Source: Zonotrichia leucophrys gambelii (taxonomy: Eukaryota; Chordata; Aves; Passeriformes; Passerellidae). From it: a stretch of 64,000 nt of DNA. The notes beneath the pieces were generated by a model. That model had not been told where the DNA came from. It did not search any database and was given only the letters and a program-made list of their open reading frames with translations. The DNA lies in NCBI RefSeq assembly GCF_028769735.1, contig NC_088193.1, forward strand, positions 6,475,814 through 6,539,813. The letters run 5' to 3'. The position numbers and the translations under genes were made by a program. Shown here piece after piece: positions 10,524-21,870 of this stretch. The number at the start of each line of letters is the position of its first letter. The first letter of the stretch is position 1.

Positions 10524-11070
10524 GGACTGGAGGCTGGAGAGCAGAGCAGGACCTGCCTGGCATGCTTGGCTTTCAGTGCCACGAGGCAAATTTGGGGCTG
10601 AATCGATCTGGATCGTGTCCAGAGGAAGAGGGAAGTGTAATGTGATGTGATGTGATGAGGGAAGATCCACAGACCAATGTGGTGGTGTTCGCAGGGGTCC
10701 CAGGATGAGGGAAGAGATGAGACTCTTGACTGCATGGTTCAGAAGGCTGATTTATTATTTTATGATACATGTTATATTAAAAGAAAATTATATATTCAAG
10801 CTATACTAAAAGAATAGAAGAAAGAATTTCATCAGAGGGCTAGCAAAGAAATAGAAAGGAATGATAAAAGCTCGTGACTCTCAGAGAGTCTGAGACAGCT
10901 GGACTGTGATTTGCCATTAATTAGAAACAAGCAACATGGACCAATCAAAGATGCACCTGCTGCATTCCACAGCAGCAGATAATTATTGTTTTTCTTTTCG
11001 TCTGAGGCTTCTCAGCTTCTCAGGAGAAAAATCCTGGCAAAGGGATTTTTCAGAAAATATCAAGGTGGCA
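10524..11070. repeat. tandem duplication, unit 1 (unique DNA plus LTR)
   Basis: 10524-10677 is about 154 bp of non-LTR DNA (AGGACCTGCCTGGCATGC, GCCACGAGGCAAATTTGGGG, then a TGTGATG run), followed by an LTR. The whole block recurs at once, offset by 547 bp, in unit 2. This fits a head-to-tail duplication after the LTR had inserted. Confidence 0.88.
10678..11070 (-). mobile_element. LTR, family A, duplicated copy
   Basis: A family A LTR (TGTGGTGGTG at the left, GGTGGCA at the right). The left flank GACCAA corresponds to GACCCA of unit 2. The right flank is the duplication junction (GGACCGGG), so this copy has no matching TSD of its own. Confidence 0.88.
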
Positions 11071-11621
11071 GGACCGGGGCCTGGAGAGTGAAGCAGGACC
11101 TGCCTGGCAAGCTTGGCTTTCAGTGCCACGAGGCAAATTTGGGGCTGAATCGCAGATCTGGATCGTGTCCAGAGGAAGAGGGAAGTGTGATGTGATGTGA
11201 TGAAATGAGGGAAGATCCCCCGACCCATGTGGTGGTGTTTGCAGGGGTCTCAGGACGAGGGAAGAGATGAGAATGTTGACCCCATGTTTCAGAAGGCTGA
11301 TTTATTATTTTATAATATATATTATTTTAGAAGAAAATGATATATTAAAACTGTACTAGAAGAATAGAAGAAAGGATTTCATCAGAAGGCTGGCTAAGAA
11401 TAGAAAGGAATGATAACAAAAGCTCGTGACTCTCAGAGAGTCTGAGCCAGCTGACTGTGATTGGCCATTAATTAGAAACAACCAACATGGACCAATTAAA
11501 GATGCACCTGTTGCATTCCACAGCAGCAGATAATTATTGTTTTTCTTTTCCTCTGAGGCTTCTCAGCTTCTCAGGAGAAAAATCCTGGCAAAAGGATTTT
11601 TCAGAAAATATCATGGTGACA
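11071..11621. repeat. tandem duplication, unit 2
   Basis: 11071-11227 repeats the non-LTR part of unit 1 with few substitutions and a 3-bp indel. The LTR follows. The high similarity implies that the duplication is recent compared with the LTR insertion itself. Confidence 0.88.
11228..11621 (-). mobile_element. LTR, family A, TSD GACCCA
   Basis: A 394-bp LTR bounded by GACCCA at 11222-11227 and again at 11622-11627. Its right end GGTGACA is the canonical terminus. This pair of flanks marks the original insertion site, which was duplicated later. Confidence 0.92.
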
Positions 11622-11627
11622 GACCCA

Positions 11628-12721
11628 GACATAGAGAATCCCTCCCTAGCAGTGTTCACTGCCATGGCATCTCAGCAGAGTGGTTACATCCTCCTCTTGT
11701 GCACAGTATGAGGCAGAATTTGAGCCTAAACCTAGGAAAAAACAGACTTCTTTTGATGCCACACAGAAGCCCAGTTAAAGCACTTTCTCTAGCATTATAC
11801 AGGGGTCCACCTTGCAGGAGGCTTCTGGTCCTAAGGCTCCCAACAGGCAGGAATAAGCATCTAACCAAAACAAATCACACATGTCAATCCACTGAGGCTG
11901 ATGCTCAGACAAAGGCAAGTCTCTTGAAATAATCAGAGTAAGCTGAAATTTAATTCGCCTTGTTCTGGAGGGAATGCCCCAGAGAGAAACAGGCATCTCC
12001 AGAATGTGACTCCACTTTTCACAGGGTCTTTGAGGGTGCTTGTAACTCCCTCATTAGCCATAAAAGCTGGTGACTAACTCAGGTGAAGATGTCTAAAGAT
12101 CAGGGCAGATGACTCAACCACCAGAACTCTCAGTGGTTTCTTGAATTAGCAGAAAGGAGTAATGAGCAGCCATTGTCCAGGTCTGATGGTAGAAGCCAGT
12201 TCTCCTGCTCTCCAGGACAGAGATAAGTGCTCCACCACAAACACACCCAGAAATGTGTTGGCCTGCAGGTGTTGGATGCCTCTGACTGCACGGACAGCCA
12301 GCTCAGCTGCCTCCCTCAGCCCTGGCTGATAAGGAGGGTCGATAAGACCTTGCTGCCCCACGGGGAGGTTCCATGAGAACTCACACTCTGTGTGCTTGGC
12401 AGAACCTGCCTGAGCCCCCGGGGCCCACAGCACAAAGCCAGCACAGCAGGTGAGAGCCTTCATGTCTTTATTGATAGGAAAACAAAACCACATCGATTGC
12501 TATTGAGCCTCCAACGAGCACCAAGGTATCAAAGTAATTAAAACAACACAATTAGATTAGTGTCAGACAAGGCAGCAGAGCCCACAGTGCAGCTGAGCAA
12601 GCCAGCTCTGCTTGCTCAGACGTGTACATGGGGCCTGTGAGTGGATGCTGGATGGATTTTCCTGGACACAGACCTGGGTGAGGGGGCCTGCCACCCCTGC
12701 ACATAGCATGAGCTCAAACAT
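11628..12721. other. unique sequence, nothing recognised
   Basis: No repeat or gene recognised. Frames up to 115 codons lack features. Confidence 0.5.
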
Positions 12722-13171
12722 CATCAAAATCATGGAATGGTTTGGGTGGGAATGGGCCTTAAGGACCCTGCCATGGCAGGGACACCTCCCACTATCCCAG
12801 GCTGCTCCCAGCCCCATCCAGCCTGGCCTTGGGCACTGCCAGGGATCCAGGGGCAGCCACAGCTGCTCTGGGCACCCTGTGCCAGGGCCTGCCCACCCTC
12901 ACAGGGAACAATTCCTCATTCCCAATATCCCATCTAACCCTGCCCTTGCAGTGGGAGCCATTCCCTGTGCCCTGTCCCTCCATCCCTTGTCCCCAGTCCC
13001 TCTCCAGCTCTCCTGGAGCCCCTTCAGGCCCTGGCAGGGGCTCTGAGCTCTCCCTGGAGCTTCTCCTCTCCAGGTGAGTGCCCCCAGCTCTCCCAGCCTG
13101 GCTCCAGAGCAGAGGGGCTCCAGCCCTGGAGCATCTCCGTGGCCTCTCTGGACTCACCCCAGCAGCTGCAC
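12722..13171 (-). mobile_element. CR1 LINE 3' end, antisense
   Basis: Begins with the reverse-complemented tail (ATCATGGAATGGTTTGGG) and runs through CCCTGCCATGGCAGGG, CTGCCAGGGATCCAGGGG and GAAGCTCCAGG-type words to the same 5' truncation point as the copy at 2467. An identical truncation point in two copies points to one insertion that was copied. Confidence 0.9.
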
Positions 13172-13367
13172 GCCCCTCTGATGTCCCACCCCTCATCATC
13201 CATCCCACAATCCCCCTCCATTTCTCCAGTGGAGAACAGAGGAACTAAGAATATTTTTTCCTCCCAGAGCCTGAGCATCCTTTCCACAATGGTCTGATTT
13301 GCAGCTTCTGTCTCTGTCAGGCCCTGTGTTACTGCCTGGAGAGAAACCAGCTGGGCTCTGGGATGGA
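12795..13367 (-). repeat. right arm of the 575-bp inverted repeat
   Basis: Reverse complement of 2270-2844. Includes most of the CR1 above plus about 200 bp of shared upstream DNA (ACACAGGGCCTGACAGAGAC on the minus strand). Similarity stops in the CR1 3'-UTR just before the tail, at GGGAGCAGCCTGGGA. Confidence 0.85.
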
Positions 13368-13370
13368 ATC

Positions 13371-13535
13371 CCCTTCAGGCCCTGCCAGGGGCTCTGAGTT
13401 CTCCTCAGAGCATTTTCCTCTCTGGCTCTCCCAGCCTGGCAGAGGGGCTCAGCCCTGGAGCATTTCCATGGCCTCTCTGGCCTCACCCCAGCAGCTCCAG
13501 CTCCTGATGATGATGATGGTGGCCCCAGAGCACCC
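13371..13535 (-). mobile_element. second CR1 fragment, antisense
   Basis: Repeats the C-terminal CR1 words (GGCCTCTCTGGCCTCACCCC, GAGCATTTCCATGG) already present at 13100-13171 but lacks the 3' tail. It abuts the inverted-repeat arm. A GATGATGATGATGG run sits at its 5' end. Confidence 0.75.
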
Positions 13536-13829
13536 CAGGCCAGGGCAGTGCTGGGGGCAGCAGGAGTTGCAGTGTCCTGGGACAGTCCTACCACTCAGGT
13601 GTCCAGCTCTCACCTGCCCCTTGCAGTGAGCAGAAAGCTCCCAAAAACGGGGCTGTGGGCAGGGGCTCTGCCCCAGGCAGTGGCTGTGCTGCCCCACAGG
13701 CCCCAGGTCCCTCAGAGAGGGAGGAAGGCGCAGGCTGGGCTGGATCCCAGTGAAATGTGGGTTCCTGCCTCTCTGCAGCCTGGCTCAGCAGGCTGCTGTG
13801 GGTGCCTGGCTCCCGTCTGCCTCCCCAAG
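13536..13829. other. GC-rich unique sequence
   Basis: Nothing recognised. Confidence 0.45.
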
Positions 13830-14060
13830 GGGTGCTATAATTAACACTTATAAACCACTTTGATATCCCATGATGAAAGGAGCTGTACAAAAGCACTGCA
13901 TTATAATAATTCATACCATAAATTTGTGAGAACATGCAAAAATCTTTATAGCTAAAGGCACCTTTAAATACTTGAGAGTGCCTTTAAAAGGTAAAATACT
14001 TCAAGATGATTCTGCTGCCTAAGGATGTCTCACCATTTTGGCTTTTAGTGGCTACCTAAA
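13830..14060. promoter_or_regulatory. AT-rich conserved-element-like island
   Basis: Contains CTATAATTAACACTTATAAA, GCATTATAATAATTCATACC and CTTTATAGCTAAAGG in sharp contrast to GC-rich flanks. No repeat signature. Confidence 0.35.
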
Positions 14061-14689
14061 GCTAAAAGAGTTAAGCAGATATGCAGTCTTTTAAATGTCT
14101 TGGCTTTAGGGGGGCTGCTGAGACACACCAAAACCAGAATGTTTTAACCCTTGTGTGTTCCCATCTCCCCCAAATCAATCTCATCCATTTCCTTGTGATG
14201 ATAATTGAATTTCTCAGCATGGCAAAAGTTGTTACAGCTGAAGTTGATCATCCTTCATCACACGCACTGTGATGAAGTGGGATCTGAGGTATCCTGGTTG
14301 GAAAACACCCAGCAGAACCATGGTTTTGACCCTCTCAGAAGTACCTGCATTAATTCACCCCCAAACTGGCAGAAGAGCCACTCACTGGGCAAAGCAGGAG
14401 CAACTTCAAGCCACAAATTGCCAGTGACAATGAAGCAAAAGCCAATTAAAAGAGACAGACCTTGGAGACTTTGAGAAAGGGATCAAGGGATCCTCACCCT
14501 GGGAAATAGAGGGGAAAGATACTTAGGAAGAAAGATATCTTAGTGCTGGCCCAAACTACAGATTACTTCTGCTTTTTCCTCAGTTCTTTCATTGTATGGC
14601 ATTTCTTTTCTCAATTTCAAGGCAATTCCTTCCCTCACCACTCAGAAAGGGAAGGAAATATCAGATCACCGGTGCACTAGAGGCTAAAG
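14061..14689. other. unique sequence, nothing recognised
   Basis: Moderate AT content. No repeats or coding signal seen. Confidence 0.45.
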
Positions 14690-15110
14690 CTGCAAAGCTG
14701 TAATAAGGGTTTATTAACATAATCATAATATGTACTATTGTGTAGCTGTATCCCACCAGGAATGATAATAAACATTTAATAGCCCAATAATACCTGTTTA
14801 ATAATTTTTCAGCTCACCCTGTCTAATTGCAAGTTTATTAAAGAACGATAAACTTTATAATCGTTGTAAAGGCATAATTGCAATTCCATTGCTTATTTAA
14901 TATTGAGCTAATGATATTACAACTAAGTTATATTTTCCCATACATATTAAATATCAATTAGCTGGTTTAAACTATTGATTTGTATTTAATTAACTATGCT
15001 ATTATATACCAATTAAACTCTTATAAGAGAAGCAGAAACAGCTGGTCTCTAAAATTAAATTTTTAAAACTTTGTATTAACATAAATATCACGTTTCCATT
15101 TTGTCATGTT
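14690..15110. promoter_or_regulatory. very AT-rich island, conserved-element-like
   Basis: About 420 bp of non-repetitive AT-rich DNA with many TAAT/ATTA cores (AATAGCCCAATAATACC, GCATAATTGC, GCTAATGATATTAC, ATCAATTAGCTGG, TTTAATTAAC). Not a simple repeat and matching no LTR or CR1 here. It could be an enhancer or an AT-rich scaffold-attachment-type region. Confidence 0.35.
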
Positions 15111-16029
15111 TTCCTTCTACAGCGATGGCAATTTGCTACCTGTAAATATTTTTTCTGATTGTATGTTGTATCCATGAGTTTAACTCTACTTTCTGGGATG
15201 GGAATGGGCAACCTCCATGGTAGGTATCCTACAGTCAGTGACACCAGAATGTGGAAACTGGGCAAGGCAGAGGGCTGGAAAAGCCTTATCTCACCTGGAG
15301 ATCCCAGAAGCAAAGAATTCAGCTGGGAACTCTTCAAAGAGCATGAAATTCTCCAAGGAAAGAAGCTTGACAGGTTCCTAAGTTGGCCAGCAAGGAGAAG
15401 ATCCTACCTGACCAAATCTAAGAGATTTTGATGGAGAATCCTCATCCTCCCACTCAGGAGTTTCCTGTCCTGGTGGATGCAGTTCCCTGCTGTACATGGG
15501 TGACCTGATAAAGAAGCAATATGGACAGAAAATCCTGATCTCCCAGGGTTTTCCATGCTCTTGGCTTCACTGTGTCTGGGGATGCTGCATCCCAAAAGTT
15601 TGAAGAAATAGGTGAAGGAGCGTTTTCTTTGTTTCTCATCATTTTGATTTGCTCAGAACCATCCCAAACATCCCTGTAATCTCTTTTTCAGAGGATCCTT
15701 CCCCTGGGCAGCCATGGAGCACCTTTCCTCCAGGTTGTCTGCCATCAGTGCTGGGTTCAAGCTTCCCCCCTCGATGTTATTTACATCCATGAGCATTCCT
15801 GAGCCATCCAAACTCTTGCTGCCATTTGGCAGAGAGCAAACAGATCCTTTGGCACAGAATTCCTATATTGCACTGTTGAGTCTGCAGAGCAATCCAAGAT
15901 CTTCAGAGATGAAAAAAGCCATACAAATTCATGTTATTATTAAATCTGTGCCTGGTTAATTTATAAAAATGTATTAAAAAACCTAAGAGGCTTCCCAGAT
16001 GAGAAAATGGGCACATTACTGTTTGAAAT
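15111..16029. other. unique sequence, nothing recognised
   Basis: An 81-codon frame at 15714-15959 follows a TTTTTCAG acceptor-like site, but no donor or homology could be assigned. No repeats. Confidence 0.45.
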
Positions 16030-16190
16030 ATGAATGAAGCAGAGATCAGTGTTAAATGCTGGACTGGTATTGTATTTTATTCTACAGTGCTCTGCAAAAA
16101 AGTTGCATTTATAAACCCATTTATTGTATTATGTACTCGCAAACCACCTTGTCATCCATTTATTGCACAAATAAAATCTTAAAAGCAGAG
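16030..16190. promoter_or_regulatory. AT-rich conserved-element-like island
   Basis: Contains GGTATTGTATTTTATTC, GCATTTATAAACCC, CATTTATTGTATTATGTAC and CATTTATTGCACAAATAAAA. TTTATTG/TTTATGA-like caudal or HOX words recur. Confidence 0.35.
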
Positions 16191-16516
16191 GATTAGTTGA
16201 GTGTGTCCCTGTGGGACCACAATCTGACTTTAAAGAATCCATCAATGAAAGAAAACAGATGGAGCAGAGATGTTTGCCAGCTCATTGCTCCGAGATGGAA
16301 AACACAACTGGCTATTCTCCCACAGCCCACAGACCTGGAAAGAGAGAAGGACATCCACAGGGCTTGTGGGAAACTGTCCCCATTCAGGAGCCAGGTCTGG
16401 ATGAAGAATTTATCATTCCAGTCTCCTCTCCTATTGCTGTACAGGCTGAGGACCTTGGAGAGGACAGCTCAACTTTGCGTAGTGAGAGAAAATGCCCCAA
16501 AACTGAAGCCCTGGAT

Positions 16517-16605
16517 AGAACCTCTTGGTAGGTCTGTAAGAACCTTTTGGTAGGTCTGTAAGAACCTCTCAGTAGGTCTGTGTAGAACCTCTAGGTAGAC
16601 CTGAA
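16517..16605. repeat. 22-bp minisatellite, four units
   Basis: Units start AGAACC at 16517, 16539, 16561 and 16584, each followed by GGTAGGTCTGTA or a near variant. Confidence 0.9.
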
Positions 16606-17774
16606 AGACCTAAATTTGTCTTAAACCCTACTGGAGAGTCACCTGCCTGCATTTGGGAACAGCAACAGCACAAACCAGTGCCAGGGCTGTTGTCCCTACT
16701 GGGAATTTGAAGGGTGAAGGTCTGGAGGATCCTTAAAACTTCTCTCAAACATTTCTTTTGGGTTAAAAACCATAATGGAAAAAGACAGGAAAGCTTGGAT
16801 GTGCTGATTTTCGCTATGCCTCTTTCAACCCAGTAGAAAACCAGAGTCTCCATAACCCAGGAGGGCATTTTTTGGGACAAACAACTTTGGACAGGTACAT
16901 GCCTTGAATATTGGAATTCAGCTTTCCAGGTGCCTTGAAAGGCATCAGCACTGGAAACTTCAAGAGGAAGAGCAGAGAAACACCCAGGAGGCAGCTCTCC
17001 CCAGGAACAAGCTCTGCCCTGGTACCAGACAATTAAAAGTTGTTCTTAGCAGGAAACACAACTGGCAGGAGGGGAAAGAAAGAAGAGGGATTTGTGCTGC
17101 TGAGCAAAGAGAATGATATCCCTGTGTTCCCTGGCTAATGAAGGGAAAAGAGGCACCTCCAAGTTGTAACTCAGCACTGGAGTGTTTTGAAGAGGCTTTT
17201 TTTCTCTAGTGGCAACACAGAGCCTTTGGTCCCTAAAGTTCAGAACTGAATCTGTCTGTATTCCCCACTCTCCTCCCCAGCCCTTCATGGCTGATGCACT
17301 TTTTCTGAACCTCTCACAAACATGTCCAATTTGGGAAGCATCTGACAAGTGAAGAAAAATCTTCACAAACCTCAAATCCAGTCATTCTTTGGATTTTTTT
17401 TTTCCTTTTCCTGAAGTTAAGAAATCTGATAGAGCTGCAGTAGGAAAACCAATTCACCCCAGAGTAAGGTGGCTGTTGGTACTTGAACCTTCCCACACAA
17501 ACAGTTTCACAGCTTTGTGTGCACAGGCATGTCTCTACACTGGTCAAATTGTCCAAAATGCTTTGTTAAGGCCTTGGGGCAGCAACTTCCACAGCTTAAC
17601 TACACCTCATGTGCAGGAAAAGGTATTTTTCCTGTATTTCCTACTATAAAAGTTATAACTTCTACACAGGGTTTTATTTGAAAGAAAACCAAATAAAAGG
17701 TTATATAGAAACAATCTGTTTTTTTCACTACTGAATATCAAACCCAGTCCTGTTTGCTCTGCTGAGAGCTGGGT
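16606..17774. other. unique sequence, nothing recognised
   Basis: Only homopolymer runs (T-run near 17394). No gene or mobile element recognised. Confidence 0.5.
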
Positions 17775-17953
17775 CAGGTACCCTACACAGTCAGAGAATC
17801 ATGGCAAAAAAAACCCACACCCAGGCATTGGAAAAGGCTGGTGGGGCTGCCCATGATCCCAAATTCAGGTACCCCACACAGTCAGAGAATCATGGCAAAA
17901 ACCACAACCAGGCATTGGAGAAGGCTGGTGGGGCTGCCCATGATCCCAAATTC
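17775..17953. repeat. 91-bp tandem duplication
   Basis: CAGGTACCC-ACACAGTCAGAG opens both units (17775 and 17866) and CATGATCCCAAATTC closes them. The second copy is 3 bp shorter, mainly in an A-run. Few other differences, so recent. Confidence 0.92.
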
Positions 17954-18530
17954 AATCAGCAGTCCCACAGGAGTCTGGGGTGCACCTGCTCCCTCCTTAC
18001 CCCACTTCTGAAGGCTCCACTCTTGTGGCGTTGGTGTTTCCTTCCACAATCTCACAGGATGCAGCTGTAGCTCCAGCATTTTCCCCCAGTTCACACAAGT
18101 TTTGGAGGATTTCTCAAGAGCTGCTCTGGCTCAGCCTGGCTCAGCCCCTTTGGTGCTCCTGGCCTGGCTGCAGCCCTGGAGCTCAGATCCTCCTTGAGAG
18201 GTTCCTGAGCTGTTAAACCAATTCCCCTGCTGGTGGCCCTGACCTGCACTCCAAGGGGATGAACCTGCTGCACTCCATCTCCTTGTACCTGCTGCTCCAC
18301 CAGCTCTTCAAATGCTCTGTTGCAGTGCATGAGCTGCTCAGGAAGGGCTGGGACAAGTCTTCCAGGGAAATTAAAGCAACAGGCAAACACCTGGCCATGC
18401 ATTCCCCAGTCTCTCCTAGGGTTTGCCCAGGTCAGCCCCTGAAACCAGCACACATCACCATCCATGTTGTCCCACCAGGAGGAGATCTGAACCGACAGTA
18501 CCTGCTGATTCTGGGGAGGTGGCAGGACAA
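17954..18530. other. unique GC-rich sequence
   Basis: Nothing recognised. A 285-codon frame begins here but owes its length to the minisatellite that follows. Confidence 0.5.
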
Positions 18531-18752
18531 CCAGGGACAGGGCAGGACAGCCAGGGACAGGGCAGGGCAGCCAGGGACAGGGCAGGACAGCCAGGGACAC
18601 AACAGGGACACAACAGGGACAGAGCAGCCAGGGGCATATCAGGACAACAAGGAACAGGGCAGGACAACCAGGGAAAGAGCAGGACAACCAAGGACAGGGC
18701 AGGACAACCAGGATCAGGGCAGGGCAGCCAGGGTCAGGGCAGGGCAGCCAGG
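18531..18752. repeat. 20-bp minisatellite, about eleven units
   Basis: Core GGCAGGACAGCCAGGGACAG with variants (CAACCAGGGA, GGGCAGCCAGGGTCA) and one short run of GGGACACAACA. The plus strand has almost no T. The 20-bp period shifts frame every unit, so the long frames crossing it are not coding. Confidence 0.92.
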
Positions 18753-19763
18753 TGTTGGGCACATCTGTCTTGGCCTCACTGCAGTGCTGCTTTCACCAGC
18801 CCACACAGATCCATGTGCTCCATGCAGCTCCTCTATGGCCAGAAGGGAACAGGCAGTGTCCCTCACCCTGTCTGGCTGCTCCACCTCCTCCAGGAACTCC
18901 TCTGCTCCAGCCAGGGGCTGGGATGGCCCTGGGCTGTCACTTCTCCCCATGCTCTGTTGGCAGCTCAGCCCTGCACTTGCAGGGACCTGGGGACCTGCCT
19001 GCCAAGGGCTGCCATGGTACACATCTTCCTCCACCCACCTTCCTCCACCTCACCAAACCCAGGAGCTGCACATTCAGCTCCAACAGCAGAAAAGTGACCC
19101 CACCCTCCATGTATGACACTCATCCCACTTTTCTGCAGCAGCCCTTCCACTGAAAAAGGCTCTCCAGGGAAAGCAAATGCCTTAATGGGGACGTGGCCCA
19201 GAGACTGGAAAAGCCCCAGAGTGTGCAGCACAAGGGGTCTGTGTGAACTGGGGGGGCTGCAGGGGAAATGGAGTTTGGGAGATGGATTGAGCTGGTCTAA
19301 AGCTGTGTTGATCCCTCCTGCTCCATCTCCAGTGACTGGATCAGGACGTGCTCCTGCAAACTGGGAGGGCTTTCAACAGCAGGGATTGTGAGACTGAGAT
19401 GGTCTAAAACCAGCTCAGAACAAAACTGACAGGGAGAAAGACGCAAAATCCACACATTTTGATTCCTTAAGAGTGGATTCCTTAACATGGCAGTGTTTTC
19501 TCTGAAGGCCTGATTTCACCGGGGCTTCTCCTTTCACTGAAAGCCCCAGCACCATTCCTTGCTCCTGCTGAAGGACCCCTGTGTGTCCCACCCCAATCCA
19601 ACAGCATCAGCCACAGCACATTATCCTGGGGCCTGGTGGGAACATCTCATGGTGGAATAAATAACATTATTTGTCACTCAGAGAGCCACATTTACATGCA
19701 GGTCCAGAGCTTCTCAAAACAACAGGAGTGTCCCTGCCTACTCCCCACACAGAGCACCTTGTG
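18753..19763. other. unique sequence, nothing recognised
   Basis: No repeats or coding signal. A short AT-rich stretch (AATAAATAACATTATTTGTC) is at 19657-19676. Confidence 0.5.
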
Positions 19764-19853
19764 AAAAACAAACAAACAAACAAACAAACAAACAAATGCA
19801 AACCAAACAAAAGCCAATCAAACAAAAACCAACCAAACAAACAAACCAACAAA
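19764..19853. repeat. AAAC microsatellite, interrupted
   Basis: Seven perfect CAAA units, then degenerate AACC/AAAC units. No mobile-element tail recognised beside it. Confidence 0.95.
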
Positions 19854-21625
19854 CTCCCTAAGGTGAATATCCAACACAATAAAACAAGCTCAACTGGGAG
19901 GAGAACATGGCAATGGAAACACTTTGCAATAAACCCTGGAAGTCCCCACGCTGCTCTGACAGATTGTGGATAAGCTGGAGAGAAAAATAATAAAAATAAA
20001 CCCACAGAACCGTAAAGGTCACATCTACAGCCGTGCTCTGGATCAACAATGGCTCCTCACACCTCCCACCTTGGATGTGTTTCTGCCTAAGCCATCCTTC
20101 TTACGAGTCTGGAAGATGGACAGCAGCACCGGGAAGCACAAACCACTTCTGCTCTTGGAGATGTGCTGGGATCACAGCTTTCCTCTGACTGACCTCAGCC
20201 ACTGCCTTTGAGTCCATGTGCCCCAGATTCTCCTGCTCCTGATCCAGAGACCCCCATTGCCAGCTGCTCCAAAGGCTGCATGTGCTGCCCACCCCAAGAA
20301 GAGCCCAGCTGGTCCAAGCTGGAGGAGCTGTGCCCATCCCTTCCCTCTGAGGCAGGGAAAGCTCTGCAGCACCATCCTGCTCTCTGTGAATACACACACA
20401 GCCCAAGCAGGGATCCCTGCTGTCCTCCTATTACTGGGAAATCACACTCCAGCCTCACAAGCTCCATTACTCCTGTGTTTTGTATAATTAAATTCTATTT
20501 GCTGGTTACCTCACAGCACGGCTGCAATTCTTCTGCATCTGAGGCGTTTTAAAAATATTTCTGATCTTCAGCTTCTATTTCATTTTTCCTCTCCTTGGCA
20601 ACTCTCAGCCATCTCTTTTAGCTGCCTTCCTGCCTGTGAGGTGGGAAGGGGCAGGAGACGTGCTGTGACCAGTCCTTGCTGTGCTGTCTCCTCTCCAAGA
20701 TGAAAGGGATCAGTGACGTGAATGTGTAACTTAGGGCACAGGTTAATCCCCATTTCCTCCTCAGATATCCAAACTTGAATTACTTCTCAGGAATTTGAAT
20801 GGGATCTGGGGTTCCTAAACAGCTTGGGGAACCTTGTGGTGGTGTCACCAAACCATCACAGATGCCAAGGAAGAAGCAATTCCAGATTCATCCCACTTGG
20901 AGGTGCATTTGCTGCAGTCCCTGCTGTGGTGCTAAATGGAAGGGGCAGTGTGAAAACAGGCCCCAACCCTCCACCAAGGAACAAGGCACCAATTACAGGG
21001 AGAAAGCCATAAGATTTAAGGGATTATCTCATCACCACACTCCCTTTCTGCTTTGATTGAGGTATTGAGGTTCAAGGCACTGGCAGGGAAGGCTTTGGCC
21101 ACGCTCAGCAGGAGGAGAAAGGAAAGTGAGTGGGCAAATCTCAGGCTGTGGGAGGCTGATTGCTGCCCTGTCCAGACACTGCTCCTTCCATGTCCAAGGA
21201 ACAAATGCAGCCCCCAGGCCAGGCAGGCACCCACAGCAGTGCCCTCACCCTGCCCTGGCACTGCTCACCCTGCCCAGCTCCAGAGAGAACACCAGAGACA
21301 CTGAGCATACACAACAGCTTCAGGCTGCAGCATTCAGCCTAAATCTTCTGTGAAATTTGTGTCTCATGATCACCCCTCTCCCCTTTTTGAGCATTTTCAG
21401 TTTCCTAATTGACCTGAAAACTCATAGTTTCTGCAACTGGTCCCACTAGCTGGATCTCCATGCAAACACTTTGCCAGCCATGCTCACCTGCCTCAGCTGA
21501 AATCATTGAAATCACATCACACTAAACCCTGCTTCCACCTCTGCAGCAGCAATTAGCACAGGTAAGGGGCAGGAAGGTAAAGGAAGGAAGATGGGTATGA
21601 GGGAGGGACTAAAGCAGGCATGAAA
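19854..21625. other. unique sequence, nothing recognised
   Basis: No mobile element, RNA gene or credible exon recognised. Several 80-110-codon frames overlap on both strands without pattern. Confidence 0.5.
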
Positions 21626-21870
21626 CAGGGATCTCCTACCCAGCAATGGGATCTCCTACATCCAGCAACAGGAATCTCCCACATCTAGCAATGAAATCTC
21701 CCACACCCAGCAATGGGATCTCTCCCATGCAGCAATGGGAGCTCCCCTATCCAGCAGCAGGGATCTCCCATATCCAGCAATGGGATCTCCTCCATCCAGC
21801 AATGGGATCTCTCCCATCCAGCAATGGGTGCTCCCACATCCAGCAGTGGGGTCTCCCCCACCCAGCAGTT
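21626..21870. repeat. 22-bp minisatellite, about eleven units
   Basis: Core CAGCAATGGGATCTCCCACA with unit length varying 21-24 bp. Unit variants change GGGATC to GGAATC, GAAATC or GGAGCTC. Confidence 0.92.

Noticed and set aside
10678..11621. Provirus with two LTRs and a tiny internal region
   Set aside because: The 'internal' segment also occurs to the left of the first LTR, and only the right LTR has matching flanks. A tandem duplication explains all parts.
18259..19116. 285-codon open frame on the plus strand, and a 223-codon frame on the minus strand at 18091-18762
   Set aside because: Both are long because they cross the 20-bp minisatellite, whose composition lacks stops. No domain, start context or splice sites support coding.
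21626..21870. CRISPR-like regular repetition
   Set aside because: Same reasoning: head-to-tail variants without spacers.
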